Of a stretch of 64,000 bases of DNA, positions 8,745-17,216 are shown one piece after another. This DNA is from Microtetraspora glauca (GTDB lineage Bacteria; Actinomycetota; Actinomycetes; Streptomycetales; Streptomycetaceae). The stretch spans positions 62,001 through 126,000 of the forward strand of contig JOFO01000012.1 in the NCBI GenBank assembly GCA_000721275.1. The letters are read 5' to 3'. Within the stretch, counting starts at the first letter, position 1; the number at the start of each line of letters is the position of its first letter. The notes below the pieces were generated by a model. It was not told the DNA's origin, did no database searches, and was given only the letters and a program-made list of their open reading frames with translations. The position numbers and the translations under genes were made by a program.

Positions 8745-10376
8745 ATGCGCAGTGGAGTGAAAGTCGGTGTCGTCGGGGGCGTGTTCGCGGTCGTCGCGGG
8801 CGGGGTCGCGTACGGGGGGTACAACCTCTGGAACGGGATCACGGGAGGCTCCCAGGACATCGGTACGCGGGCGGCGCCGCGGACCGGGCCGCTGACGGGG
8901 GAGGAAGTGACCGCGACCGCGCGGGACTTCTTCGCCGCCTGGGCCGGCGGTGAGGCCGAACGGGCCGGGCAGCTGACGAACGATCCGGTGACGGCGGGGC
9001 CCGCGCTCGCCGCGTACCGGGAGGGGGCCGGCGTCTCGGAGGCGGAGATCACGGCGGGGACGCCGACGGGGGCGGTCGTGCCGTTCACGGTGAAGGCGAC
9101 CGTGACGTACGAGGGGGTGTCGAAGCCGTGGACGTACCAGTCGAAGCTGACCGTCGTGCGCGGCGAGTCCACCGGCCGGCCGCTGGTGCGCTGGACGCCG
9201 GCCGTGCTGCACCCGAAGCTGACGGCCGGCGCGACGCTGCGGACCGGCGAGGCGAAGACGCCGCAGGTGAAGGCCGTCGACCACCGGGGCGTCGCGCTGC
9301 CGCCGGAGAAGTACCCGTCGCTGGTGCCGGTCCTGGACGCGCTGCGGCAGCGGTACGGGGCGAAGGCGGGCGGCGAGGCGGGGGTCGAGACATGGATCGA
9401 GACCGCCGACGGCACGCCCGGCAGCACGCTCCTGGTGCTGTCGGCGGGCAAGCCCGGTGAGCTGCGGACGACGATCGACGCGGGCGTGCAGGCGGCGGCG
9501 GAGAAGGCCGTGAAGGACTTCCCGAAGGCGGCCGTGGCGGCGGTCGAGCCGTCGACCGGGGCGATACGGGCGGTCGCCAACAACCCGGCGTCCGGCTTCA
9601 ACACCGCCTTCCAGGGGCAGCAGGCGCCCGGCTCCACGATGAAGATCGTGTCGGCGGCGATGATGATGCGGCACGGGGTCGCCGGGCCGGACGACGCGGT
9701 GGAGTGCCCGCCGACCGTGGAGTGGGACGGGTACACCTTCCAGAACCTGGACCGCTTCTCGACCCGCGGCGACCTGACCAACGCGTTCGCCCGGTCCTGC
9801 AACACCGCCTTCATCAAGGCGATCACCCCGCTGAAGCTCAAGGGGATCCACAACACCGCGCTCGGCGACACCGCCCGGGACTGGTTCGGGCTCGGCGAGG
9901 TGTGGTCGGTCGGCGTGACGACCAGCGACGGGTCCGTGCCCGAGTCCAGCGGCACCGAGACCGCGGCCTCGTACATCGGCCAGGGCAGGATCACGATGAA
10001 CGCGCTCAACATGGCGTCGGTCTCCGCGACCGTGAAGAACGGCGGTTTCCGCCAGCCGTACCTGGTGCCGCGGGACGTGGACGGACGGGAGTTCGCCGAG
10101 GCCGAGCCGCTGCCGGGCGAGGTCGCGCGCGGCCTGCGGACGATGATGAACGCGGCGGCCACCGCGCCGCAGGGCACGGCGCGGGAGGCGATGGCCGGGG
10201 TGCCGTCGCCGAAGGGCGCGAAGACCGGCTCGGCGGAGGTCGGCGACCAGGCCGACTCCAACAGCTGGTTCACCGGCTACTCCGGCGACCTCGCCGCGGC
10301 GGCCGTCGTCCAGTCCGGCGGCCACGGCGGCGACGCGGCGGGCCCGGTGGTGGCGCGGGTGCTGAAGGCGGGCTGA
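8745..10376 (+). CDS. Class B penicillin-binding protein (transpeptidase)
   Basis: A membrane-anchored D,D-transpeptidase that cross-links peptidoglycan stems outside the membrane. The 543-residue protein has one N-terminal signal-anchor (about residues 5-27), then an NTF2-like MecA_N domain beginning LTGEEVTATARDFFAAW, a linker domain, and the transpeptidase domain from about residue 230. The three active-site motifs are complete: S297-T-M-K300, S351-C-N353 and K493-T-G. The ATG has GGGGAGGG about 9 nt upstream; a TTG 36 bp earlier is in frame but less likely. It stands alone between pmt and ybaK. Streptomyces carries many class B PBPs and I cannot tell which process, growth or sporulation, this one serves. 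Confidence 0.92.
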   Translation: MRSGVKVGVVGGVFAVVAGGVAYGGYNLWNGITGGSQDIGTRAAPRTGPLTGEEVTATARDFFAAWAGGEAERAGQLTNDPVTAGPALAAYREGAGVSEAEITAGTPTGAVVPFTVKATVTYEGVSKPWTYQSKLTVVRGESTGRPLVRWTPAVLHPKLTAGATLRTGEAKTPQVKAVDHRGVALPPEKYPSLVPVLDALRQRYGAKAGGEAGVETWIETADGTPGSTLLVLSAGKPGELRTTIDAGVQAAAEKAVKDFPKAAVAAVEPSTGAIRAVANNPASGFNTAFQGQQAPGSTMKIVSAAMMMRHGVAGPDDAVECPPTVEWDGYTFQNLDRFSTRGDLTNAFARSCNTAFIKAITPLKLKGIHNTALGDTARDWFGLGEVWSVGVTTSDGSVPESSGTETAASYIGQGRITMNALNMASVSATVKNGGFRQPYLVPRDVDGREFAEAEPLPGEVARGLRTMMNAAATAPQGTAREAMAGVPSPKGAKTGSAEVGDQADSNSWFTGYSGDLAAAAVVQSGGHGGDAAGPVVARVLKAG

Positions 10377-10384
10377 GCCCGGCC

Positions 10385-10425
10385 GGGTCCCGGCGGGTCC
10401 CGGCGGGGTCCCGGCGGGGGGGGAG
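10385..10425 (+). repeat. Short GGTCCCGGCGG tandem repeat
   Basis: Three imperfect copies of GGGTCCCGGC(G)G end in a run of G just after the PBP stop codon. Low-complexity spacer; no clear stem. Confidence 0.5.
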
Positions 10426-10466
10426 CCGCGGCGGAAAGCGGGTCGCGTGCCCCGTACACGTACCGC

Positions 10467-10472
10467 TACCGT
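10467..10472 (+). promoter_or_regulatory. -10 hexamer TACCGT of the ybaK gene
   Basis: TACCGT ends 8 nt before ATG 10481, with no Shine-Dalgarno between them. A leaderless start is likely. Confidence 0.5.
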
Positions 10473-10480
10473 GTGCGGGC

Positions 10481-10969
10481 ATGACGACCGACGCCTCCGC
10501 CGCCCACCCCCAGTTCGCCGCCGCCCTCGCCGAGTCGGGCCTCGACGTCGAGGTCCGCCGCTTCCCCGACGAGACCCGGACCGCCCAGCAGGCCGCCGAC
10601 GCGATCGGCTGCGCGGTCTCGGAGATCGTGAAGTCCCTGATCTTCGCCGCCGACGGCGTCCCGGTGCTCGTCCTCATGGACGGGGCGTCGCGGGTGGACG
10701 TCGAGCGGGTGCGGGAGGCGCTGGGCGCCGGGGAGGTGACGCGGGCGGACGCGCGGGTGGTCCGGGAGACGACCGGGTACGCGATCGGGGGCGTCCCGCC
10801 GTTCGGGCACCGCACCCGGACCCGCGTCCTCGCCGACGAGGGCCTGCTCGACCACGACCTGGTGTGGGCGGCGGCCGGCACCCCGCACTCCGTCTTCGCC
10901 CTGCCCCCGAAGGAACTGATCGCCCACGCGGGCGCGACCCTCGCGGACGTGCGCGAGCGCACGGCGTGA
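10481..10969 (+). CDS. YbaK/ProX-type aminoacyl-tRNA deacylase
   Basis: A 162-residue cytosolic protein of the YbaK/ProX family, which hydrolyses mischarged tRNA such as Cys- or Ala-tRNA(Pro) after prolyl-tRNA synthetase errors. The family Lys is seen in CAVSEIVKSLIFAADG (about residues 42-57). RETTGYAIGGVPPFGH around residue 97 is the conserved substrate-pocket loop, and WAAAGTPHSVFAL near residue 132 completes the fold. The next gene starts within its stop codon (GTGA), so an EamA transporter is probably co-translated. No functional link between the two is evident. The exact tRNA specificity cannot be told from the sequence. Confidence 0.88.
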   Translation: MTTDASAAHPQFAAALAESGLDVEVRRFPDETRTAQQAADAIGCAVSEIVKSLIFAADGVPVLVLMDGASRVDVERVREALGAGEVTRADARVVRETTGYAIGGVPPFGHRTRTRVLADEGLLDHDLVWAAAGTPHSVFALPPKELIAHAGATLADVRERTA

Positions 10970-11814
10970 CGCCGCTGGTCGCGGCGGTGGTGCTGGTGGC
11001 CGCGGTCGCGCACGCGTCGTGGAACGCGCTGGCCCACCACATCCGCGACCAGCTGCTCTCCTTCACCCTGATCGCCGGCGGCGGGGCGCTGATCGGCCTG
11101 GCCCTGATCCCTTTCGCGCCGGTCCCGGCGGCGGGGGCGTGGCCGTACCTGATCGCCTCGGCGGCCCTGCACGTCGCGTACTACGCGCTGCTGATGAAGT
11201 CGTTCACGCTGGGCGACTTCGGGCAGATGTACCCGATCGCCCGCGGTACGGCCCCGCTGGTCGTCACGCTCCTCGCGGCCGTCCTCGTGCACGAGGTCCC
11301 GGACGGCCGGCAGCTCCTCGGCGTGGCGGTGGCCTGCGCGGGCCTGACGGGCCTGGCGCTGTGGGGCGTACGCGGCTCGGGCGGCGCGCAGCGGCCGGCG
11401 CTGCTCGCGGCGCTCGCCACCGGCCTGTCGATCGCCCTGTACACGGTCGTCGACGGCCTCGGCGTCCGCGCCTCCGGCACCACCCTCGGCTACATCGCCT
11501 GGCTGATGGCCCTGGAGGGCCTGGTCATCCCCGCGTACGCCCTGGCGGTCCGCCGCCGCGCCCTCCTCCCCGCGCTCCGCCCGCACGCCGCCCGCGGCCT
11601 CCTCGGCGCGGCCCTCTCGGTCGCCGCCTACGCCCTCGTCCTCTGGGCCCAGACCCAGGCGCCCCTGGCCCCGATAGCCGCCCTCCGCGAATCGTCCCTC
11701 CTCGTGGGCGCCGCCATCGGCGCCGTCCTCTTCAAGGAACGCTTCGGCACCCCGAGAATCGCCGCGGCGGGCCTGATGACGCTGGGCATCGCCCTGATGC
11801 TGACGAGCGGGTGA
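10966..11814 (+). CDS. EamA/DMT-superfamily transporter
   Basis: A 282-residue integral membrane protein with about ten helices and two repeated EamA halves, typical of the drug/metabolite exporter superfamily (RhaT/YdcZ/PecM-like). The first half contains HASWNALAHH and SFTLGDFGQMYPIARGTAPLVV. The second half has TGLSIALYTVVDGLGVRASG and ends with FKERFGTPRIAAAGLMTLG, the usual last EamA helix motif. The GTG start overlaps the stop of the YbaK-like gene (GTGA), indicating translational coupling. The substrate is unknown; amino acids or small metabolites are typical. It is convergent with the SDR gene, with 7 bp between stops. Confidence 0.85.
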   Translation: MTPLVAAVVLVAAVAHASWNALAHHIRDQLLSFTLIAGGGALIGLALIPFAPVPAAGAWPYLIASAALHVAYYALLMKSFTLGDFGQMYPIARGTAPLVVTLLAAVLVHEVPDGRQLLGVAVACAGLTGLALWGVRGSGGAQRPALLAALATGLSIALYTVVDGLGVRASGTTLGYIAWLMALEGLVIPAYALAVRRRALLPALRPHAARGLLGAALSVAAYALVLWAQTQAPLAPIAALRESSLLVGAAIGAVLFKERFGTPRIAAAGLMTLGIALMLTSG

Positions 11815-11821
11815 CGCGGGC

Positions 11822-12568
11822 TCAGGCGCCGTCCAGGATCTCCCGGAAGTGGCGGTTCACGCCGAGGAGGCCGCCGTCGACGCGGAGGGTGGTGGCGGTG
11901 ATCCAGGCGGCGTCCGGGGAGGCGAGGAAGGCGACGGCGGCGGCGATGTCGTCGGGGGTGCCGACGCGGCGCAGGGGGTAGGCGCGGGCGCCGAGGGCGG
12001 TGAGGGCGCGGTCGCGGCCGGACCAGGCGGGGGTGGCGACGGTGCCGGGGTTGATCTGGTTGACGCGGACGCCGTGGGGGGCCGCCTCGCCGGCGAGGGT
12101 GCGGGTGAAGGAGCCGAGGGCGGCCTTCGCGGCGCTGTAGGCGTGGTCGCCGAAGTCGGCCTCGGCGTTGACCGAGCCGATGGTGACGATCGCGCCCGCC
12201 GTGGCCGTGAGGTGCGGGAGGGCGGCGCGGGAGCAGTGGACGGCGCCGAGGAGGGTGCCGTCGAGCTGGCGGCGCCAGTTCTCGTCGGGGTCGTCCACGA
12301 AGGGGACGAAGGCGTTGTTGACGAGGACGTGGAGGGCGGGGAGGTCCGCGAACAGGGCGTCGATCGCGGTGCGGTCGGTGATGTCGAGGCGGTGCGGCAT
12401 GGCGTGCGGGAGGCTTGCGGCCACCGTGCGGGCCGCCTCCTCGTCGATGTCCGTGACGAGGACGTGCGCGCCCTCCGCCGCCAGGCGGCGGGCCGTCGCC
12501 GCGCCGATGCCGCTGCCGGCGCCGGTGACCAGGGCCGTCTTTCCCGCGAAGCGTGCCGTGAGATCCAT
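11822..12568 (-). CDS. Short-chain dehydrogenase/reductase
   Basis: A 248-residue classical SDR, a soluble NAD(P)-dependent oxidoreductase. It shows the nucleotide-binding VTGAGSGIGAATARRLAAEG (residues 15-34), an acidic residue after beta-2 (VTDIDE) that favours NAD over NADP, VLVNNAF, the catalytic Ser in VTIGSVNAEADFG, Y-x-x-x-K in HAYSAAKAAL near residue 152, and PGTVATPAW. The substrate is not predictable. The ATG lies in a 96-bp spacer shared with the divergent hypothetical gene at 12665. It is convergent with the EamA gene. Confidence 0.88.
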   Translation of the reverse strand: MDLTARFAGKTALVTGAGSGIGAATARRLAAEGAHVLVTDIDEEAARTVAASLPHAMPHRLDITDRTAIDALFADLPALHVLVNNAFVPFVDDPDENWRRQLDGTLLGAVHCSRAALPHLTATAGAIVTIGSVNAEADFGDHAYSAAKAALGSFTRTLAGEAAPHGVRVNQINPGTVATPAWSGRDRALTALGARAYPLRRVGTPDDIAAAVAFLASPDAAWITATTLRVDGGLLGVNRHFREILDGA

Positions 12569-12651
12569 GTCCCGATCTCAGCACCGGGACCGGAGCCGGG
12601 GCCAGACCCCGTGCGGTGCGGAAATCGGTGGGCGGCGGCGGGTTCCGCGCC

Positions 12652-12657
12652 TACCGT
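12652..12657 (+). promoter_or_regulatory. -10 hexamer TACCGT
   Basis: TACCGT ends 7 nt before ATG 12665. This leaderless arrangement decides the start of the hypothetical gene. Confidence 0.55.
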
Positions 12658-12664
12658 CGGGCGC

Positions 12665-13135
12665 ATGGACATCGTCTTTCGGAAGCTGCCGGACGACCGG
12701 CACGAGATCCTGGTCCGTGCCCGGAAAGGGCCGGACGTCCGGCTGCCCGCCCGGCCCGTCGGGCCGAGCCTGCCGCACGACCTGGTGCACGCCGTCGTGG
12801 AGACCGCCCTCGGCATCGGGGACGGGTTCTGGGGGGCGACGGCGCGCGGGGCCACGTTCGAGGGTTTCGAGCCGGTCGTGCCGGGGAGGCACCGCCGGTC
12901 GGGGCTGAAGGTGCTGCGCCGGGGCGGTGACGCCGTGCTGGCGGCCGAGCTGTCGGTGAACTGGGCGTACCGGGCGTGGCGCGGGCTTCCCGTGGAGGGC
13001 CGGGGCGTCGGCCCGGCGCTGCTGGACGCGGAGGCGCTGGCGCGGACGGGCCCGCGGCTGGACGCGGCCGCCGCCCGCTGGGCCGCCGTGCCGGTGGGCG
13101 GGGAGCTGGTGTGGCGCTGGGGGGCGGACCGCTAG
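12665..13135 (+). CDS. Hypothetical protein
   Basis: A 156-residue soluble protein I do not recognise. It is rich in Arg, Gly and Trp, with no signal peptide, membrane segment or cofactor motif. The sequence opens MDIVFRKLPDDRHEILVRAR and has a central GIGDGFWGATARGATFEGFE stretch. The start is supported by the TACCGT hexamer 7 nt upstream and by matching codon use, with strong third-position GC. Its last codons overlap the 3' end of the convergent serine hydrolase by 4 bp. No neighbour suggests a role. Confidence 0.75.
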   Translation: MDIVFRKLPDDRHEILVRARKGPDVRLPARPVGPSLPHDLVHAVVETALGIGDGFWGATARGATFEGFEPVVPGRHRRSGLKVLRRGGDAVLAAELSVNWAYRAWRGLPVEGRGVGPALLDAEALARTGPRLDAAAARWAAVPVGGELVWRWGADR

Positions 13136-14301
13136 AGGACGGACTTGACGGCGCGGAGCAGGGCCTGGGCGCGGGGGTCGGAGGTGACCGTCTTGCGCAT
13201 GCCGTTGGTGACGTAGCCGAAGGCCGTACCGGACTCGGGGTCGGCGAAGGCGAGGGAGCCGCCGCGGCCGGGGTGGCCGAAGGAGGTCGGGCTGAGGAGC
13301 GGGGAGGCGGGGCCGTGCAGCATGTGGCCGAGGCCGAAGCGGGTGCCGACGAGGAGGACGCGGTCGGTGCCGGCCGACTCCTCGGTGCGGGCCAGGGCGA
13401 GGGTCGCGGGGGCGAAGAGGCGGGGGCCGCCGTCGGCGAGGGGGCCGAGGGTGGCGGCGTAGAAGCGGGAGAGGGCGCGGGCGGTGGCGACGCCCGCGGA
13501 GCCGGGGAGTTCGGCGGCCCGGTAGGCGGGGTCGTTCTCGTCGGGCTTGGGGGTGATGACCTCGAAGGCGCGGCGGGTGAGGGAGGCCGGATCCTGCCAC
13601 GCCTCGGTGACGGTGCGCTTGGGCCGGAGGCGGAGCGCGCCGGTGTCCTCGGGGGCGTCGACGGGCCCGAGGCGGCCCACCCGGTGCTGCTCGGCGGGCG
13701 GGAGGCCGATCCACAGGTCGAGGCCGAGCGGGGCGGCGATCTCCTCGGCGACCCAGCGGCCGATGGAGCGGCCGGTGACGCGGTGGACGAGGCCGGAGAG
13801 GAGCCAGCTGAAGGTGTGGGCGTGGTAGCCGTGGGCGGTGCCGGGGTCCCAGGCGGGGGCCTGCGCGGCGACGGCGGCGGTGGCCGTCTCCAGGTCGGTG
13901 GCCTCGGCGAGGGTGAGCGGGCGGTCGAGGACGGGCACGCCGGCCTGGTGGGCGAGGAGCTGCCGTACCGTCACGCGGTCCTTGCCGGCCGCCTTGAACT
14001 CGGGCCAGTACGTGGCCACCGGGGCGTCCAGGTCGATCCGGCCGCGCTGGTGGAGGAGGAGCGGGACGGCGGCGGCGACGCCCTTGGTGGCCGAGCGGAC
14101 GACCTGGGCGGTGTCCTCGGTCCACGGCTCGGTGCCGTCGGCGTCCTTCGTGCCGGCCCACAGGTCGACGACCTTGGTGCCGTCGCGGTGGACGGCGACC
14201 GCCGCGCCCCGCTCGCCGCGCTGCTCGAAGTTGCGCAGGAACGCGTCCCGCACCGGCTCCCAGCCCGGTGCCACCGTGCCCTGGACGTCCACCTGACCCA
14301 C
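13132..14301 (-). CDS. Beta-lactamase-like serine hydrolase
   Basis: A 389-residue protein of the class C beta-lactamase/esterase family (PF00144). The nucleophile motif S-x-x-K appears in VVRSATKGVAAAV near residue 75. A Tyr-containing second motif is found in HGYHAHTFSWLLSGLVHR around residue 155, and HPGRGGSLAFAD near residue 345 corresponds to the third H/K-x-G motif. No signal peptide is evident, so it is probably an intracellular esterase or peptidase rather than a secreted resistance enzyme. The GTG start has AAAGGA a few bases upstream. It is upstream of nothing in the same direction and convergent with the 156-residue hypothetical gene. Confidence 0.88.
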   Translation of the reverse strand: MGQVDVQGTVAPGWEPVRDAFLRNFEQRGERGAAVAVHRDGTKVVDLWAGTKDADGTEPWTEDTAQVVRSATKGVAAAVPLLLHQRGRIDLDAPVATYWPEFKAAGKDRVTVRQLLAHQAGVPVLDRPLTLAEATDLETATAAVAAQAPAWDPGTAHGYHAHTFSWLLSGLVHRVTGRSIGRWVAEEIAAPLGLDLWIGLPPAEQHRVGRLGPVDAPEDTGALRLRPKRTVTEAWQDPASLTRRAFEVITPKPDENDPAYRAAELPGSAGVATARALSRFYAATLGPLADGGPRLFAPATLALARTEESAGTDRVLLVGTRFGLGHMLHGPASPLLSPTSFGHPGRGGSLAFADPESGTAFGYVTNGMRKTVTSDPRAQALLRAVKSVL

Positions 14302-14332
14302 TCATCCTTTCGTACGAACGGGACCCATGGTC

Positions 14333-15148
14333 TCAGGCGACGGAACCCGGGACGAAACCGAAGGGCAGTTCGAGGCGGTGGCGGGCCATGAGCTCCTCGT
14401 CGGCGAGGAGGTCGCGGGTCGGCCCATCGGCGGCGATCACGCCCTCGCTGAGGATCAGCGAGCGCGGGCAGAGCTCCAGGGCGTACGGCAGGTCGTGGGT
14501 GATCATGAGGACGGTGACGTCCAGGGAGCGCAGCACGTCGGCGAGCTCGCGGCGGGAGGCCGGGTCCAGGTTGGAGGACGGCTCGTCGAGGACGAGGATC
14601 TCGGGCTCGGTGGCGAGGACGGTCGCGACGGCGACCCGGCGCCGCTGCCCGAAGGAGAGGTGGTGCGGGGGCCGGTCGGCGTACGCGGCCATGCCGACCC
14701 GGGCGAGGGCGCGCTCCACGACCGCGTCCAGCTCGGCGCCGCGCAGCCCGGCGGTGGCGGGGCCGAAGGCGACGTCCTCGCGGACGGTGGGCATGAAGAG
14801 CTGGTCGTCGGGGTCCTGGAAGACGATGCCGACCTTCCGCCGGATCTCCGCCATGTGCCGTTTGCCGACGGGCAGTCCGGCGACGGTGACGGTGCCCGCG
14901 CCGGCGGCGAGGATGCCGTTGAGGTGGAGGACGAGGGTGGTCTTCCCGGCGCCGTTGGGGCCGAGGAGGGCGACCCGCTCGCCGTGCCCGATCGTCAGGT
15001 TCACGCCGAAGAGCGCCTGGTGGCCGTCGGGGTAGGCGTAGGCGAGGCCGGAGACGTCCAGCGAGGGCGGGGGTGGGGCGTCCGGCGTGGGCGCGGCCGG
15101 GGTGCCCGGCGGGGGCGCGGTCGTGTCGTCCGGCGGGGGCGTGGTCAC
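14333..15148 (-). CDS. cbiO: ECF-type Ni/Co transporter ATPase (CbiO/NikO)
   Basis: The ATP-binding subunit of an energy-coupling-factor metal importer, on the cytoplasmic face of the membrane. The 271-residue protein has a Pro-rich N-terminal tail, Walker A LLGPNGAGKTTLVLHLNG (about 62-79), a Q-loop in VFQDPDDQLFMPTVREDV, the ABC signature LSFGQRRRVAVATVLA, Walker B ILVLDEPSSNLDPASRREL and the switch His in MITHDLPYA. GTG 15148 overlaps the cbiQ stop (GTGA), so the three genes form one coupled operon. The upstream Nur-like box suggests nickel as the ion. The name cbiO is the family name, not evidence for cobalt. Confidence 0.92.
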   Translation of the reverse strand: MTTPPPDDTTAPPPGTPAAPTPDAPPPPSLDVSGLAYAYPDGHQALFGVNLTIGHGERVALLGPNGAGKTTLVLHLNGILAAGAGTVTVAGLPVGKRHMAEIRRKVGIVFQDPDDQLFMPTVREDVAFGPATAGLRGAELDAVVERALARVGMAAYADRPPHHLSFGQRRRVAVATVLATEPEILVLDEPSSNLDPASRRELADVLRSLDVTVLMITHDLPYALELCPRSLILSEGVIAADGPTRDLLADEELMARHRLELPFGFVPGSVA

Positions 15149-15906
15149 AGGGTCCGTCCGAGGAGGCAGATCGGGAGGGCGGCGAGCGGCAGGGCGAGCG
15201 CGGTCGCCCACTGGGCGCGGGTCGTCGGGGTGTCGTCGAGGAGCGGCAGCGTGCCGGTGTAGCCGCGGCTGACCATGGCGAGGTGGACGCGTTCGCCGCG
15301 CTCGTACGAGCGGATGAAGAGGGCGCCGGCGGACTTGGCGAGGACGCCCCAGTGGCGTACGCCGGACGCCTCGAAGCCGCGGGAGCGGCGGGCGACGGAC
15401 ATCCGGCGCATCTCGTCGGTGATGACGTCGCCGTACCGGATCATGAACGCGGCGATCTGGACGAGCGGCGACGGCAGGCGGAGCCGCTGGAGGCCGAGGA
15501 TCAGGGCGCGGAGCTCGGTGGTGGCGGCGAGGAGCACGGAGGCGGTGACGCCGAGGGTGCCCTTGGCGAGGACGTTCCAGGCGCCCCAGAGGCCGGGGAC
15601 GCTGAGGTCCACGCCGAGGACGGTCGTCCGCTCGCCGGGGACGACGAACGGCATGAGCACGGCGAAGGCGACGAACGGGACCTCGATGGCGAGCCGCCGC
15701 AGCAGGAAGCCGGCGGGTACGCGCGCGCGTGCGGCGACGGCGGCGAGCAGGGCCGCGTAGAGGGCGAAGGCCCAGACGGCCTCGCGCGGGGTGCCGACGA
15801 CGACGAGGACGAAGCCGAGGACGGCGACGAGTTTGGTGTGCGCGGGCAGGGCGTGGACCGGCGAGTCCCCCCGCCGGTACAGCCGGTGCGCGTGCCCCGC
15901 TCCCAT
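15145..15906 (-). CDS. cbiQ: ECF transporter transmembrane T-component (CbiQ/NikQ)
   Basis: The 253-residue membrane subunit that couples the ATPase to the substrate-binding CbiM part. It has about five hydrophobic helices and the cytoplasmic ARRSRGF coupling motif near residue 187, followed by SAGALFIRSYERGERVHLAM, with the second family signature ERGERVHLAMVSRGYTG. It begins with RLYRRGDSPVHALPAHTKL, the usual CbiQ opening. It lies between cbiM (3 bp gap) and cbiO (4 bp overlap). Together the three form a complete transporter, apart from a separate CbiN, whose place is taken by the extra domain on CbiM. Confidence 0.92.
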   Translation of the reverse strand: MGAGHAHRLYRRGDSPVHALPAHTKLVAVLGFVLVVVGTPREAVWAFALYAALLAAVAARARVPAGFLLRRLAIEVPFVAFAVLMPFVVPGERTTVLGVDLSVPGLWGAWNVLAKGTLGVTASVLLAATTELRALILGLQRLRLPSPLVQIAAFMIRYGDVITDEMRRMSVARRSRGFEASGVRHWGVLAKSAGALFIRSYERGERVHLAMVSRGYTGTLPLLDDTPTTRAQWATALALPLAALPICLLGRTL

Positions 15907-15909
15907 CCG

Positions 15910-16986
15910 TCAGACCTGGGCGCCGGTCCCGGCGGCGCGCCGGCGGCGGCGGCGGACGGTCCAGAAGACGCCGGTGCCGGCGGCGAGGGTGAGGCCGACG
16001 CCGATCACGCCGGCGAGGCCGCCGGAGAGGCGGGCGGAGTCGACGCCCTGGACGCCGTAGTCGGCGAGCGGGGAGCCGGCGGCGGCGTGTTCCTGGACCT
16101 TGGCGTCGATGCCCTGGTCGGCGGCGACCTTCTCCAGGCCGTCGGGGCTGGCGGAGGCGTAGAACGAGACGACGCCGGCGAGGACGAGGGCGGTGGCGGC
16201 GCCGGCGAGCCACACCTTCCGGGGGCTCCCGGTGGGCGCCTCGGCGGCGGCCGGGACCGGCGCGGCGTCGACGAGTTCGCCGTCGACGCGCAGCTTGAGC
16301 GGCGCGGTGAGGCCGCGGGCGCCGTGCACGAGGTCGGGGCGGACGGCGAGGACCGCGCCGACGGTGAGGGCGGTGATGACGGCCTCGCCGACGCCGATGA
16401 GGACGTGGACGCCCAGCATGGCGGTGAGGACCTTGCCGATCGGCACGTCGGTGGTGCCGCCGACCGCGTAGAGCAGGGTGAAGGCGGCGGCCGAGGCCGG
16501 TACGGAGACGAGCGCGGCGACGAAGGTGGCGGCGGTGACGCCGCCGCGGCTGCGGGGCAGCACGAGCCGCAGGCCTCGGAAGAGGAGGTGGGCGGTGACG
16601 ACGGTGACGACGCCCATGACGGTGATGTTGACGCCGAGCGCGGTGAGGCCGCCGTCGGCGAAGAGGACGGCCTGCATGATCAGCACGACGGCGATGCACA
16701 GGACGCCGGTCCAGGGGCCGACGAGGATCGCGGCGAGCGCTCCGCCGAGGAGGTGGCCGCTGGTCCCGGCGGCGACCGGGAAGTTGAGCATCTGGACGGC
16801 GAAGACGAAGGCGGCGACGAGGCCGGCCAGCGGCGCCACCCGCTCCCCCGCGGGGTCGCCGGCCGGGACGGCGGTGCCGCCGAGCTCCCGGCGCGCGCCG
16901 CGCAGGCTCAGGGCGACGGCGCCGGCGGCGACGACACCGGCGGCGGCCGACACGGGGGCGTTGATGAATCCGTCGGGTACATGCAC
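15910..16986 (-). CDS. cbiM: ECF Ni/Co transporter S-component with fused PDGLE/CbiN-like domain
   Basis: The substrate-binding membrane subunit of the metal importer. The 358-residue protein starts with the metal-binding sequence MHVPDGFINAPVS, whose N-terminal amine and His2 coordinate the ion in the known NikM structure. Several helices follow, including SGHLLGGALAAILVGPWTG and GEAVITALTVG. After a loop at about residue 235, a C-terminal module with two helices carries ASASPDGLEKVAADQG, the PDGLE motif of CbiN-like partners. This is therefore a CbiM-PDGLE fusion. The GTG start follows a poor ribosome-binding site and lies 20 bp from a Nur-type palindrome. Rodionov-type nickel systems often show such fusions. 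Confidence 0.9.
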   Translation of the reverse strand: MHVPDGFINAPVSAAAGVVAAGAVALSLRGARRELGGTAVPAGDPAGERVAPLAGLVAAFVFAVQMLNFPVAAGTSGHLLGGALAAILVGPWTGVLCIAVVLIMQAVLFADGGLTALGVNITVMGVVTVVTAHLLFRGLRLVLPRSRGGVTAATFVAALVSVPASAAAFTLLYAVGGTTDVPIGKVLTAMLGVHVLIGVGEAVITALTVGAVLAVRPDLVHGARGLTAPLKLRVDGELVDAAPVPAAAEAPTGSPRKVWLAGAATALVLAGVVSFYASASPDGLEKVAADQGIDAKVQEHAAAGSPLADYGVQGVDSARLSGGLAGVIGVGLTLAAGTGVFWTVRRRRRRAAGTGAQV

Positions 16987-17006
16987 GTCCCGAATGATGA
17001 GCGCTC

Positions 17007-17023
17007 CTGCAAACGACTTGCAA
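17007..17023. promoter_or_regulatory. Nur-box-like palindrome upstream of cbiM
   Basis: cTGCAA-ACGAC-TTGCAA matches the published S. coelicolor Nur box tTGCaa-N5-ttGCAA at every position but the first. It lies 20 bp upstream of the cbiM GTG, where a bound repressor would block transcription initiation. The flanks extend the dyad (GCTCc...aGAGC). Confidence 0.7.
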
Positions 17024-17216
17024 GAGCGTCCAGATCACAAAACGGGATGCGCGCTCCGGCCGCCGGAGGGGAGGGCGACAGGTGAGTCCGCCCCGGGACC
17101 GGGAAGACGCGGTGTGAGTACGGCCACGGATCGGTCACGTCGGGAGTGACCATGCGATCCCTTGGGAAGAATGCGACATTGAGTGACAAATCGCAGCTCT
17201 AGGTGAGGAGAACGTG
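17024..17216. other. Divergent intergenic region cbiM / ssgE-like
   Basis: About 190 bp between divergent genes. It holds the promoters of cbiM (minus strand; TGTGAT just beyond the Nur box is a weak -10 candidate) and of the ssgE-like gene. A GC-rich part at 17050-17150 has GGTGAGTCC-like sequence, but I find no convincing cobalamin riboswitch core. Confidence 0.4.

Noticed and set aside
17024..17213. Cobalamin riboswitch upstream of cbiM
   Set aside because: A GGTGAGTCC-like sequence is present but on the wrong strand for cbiM and without the conserved core; the Nur-like box explains the control better.
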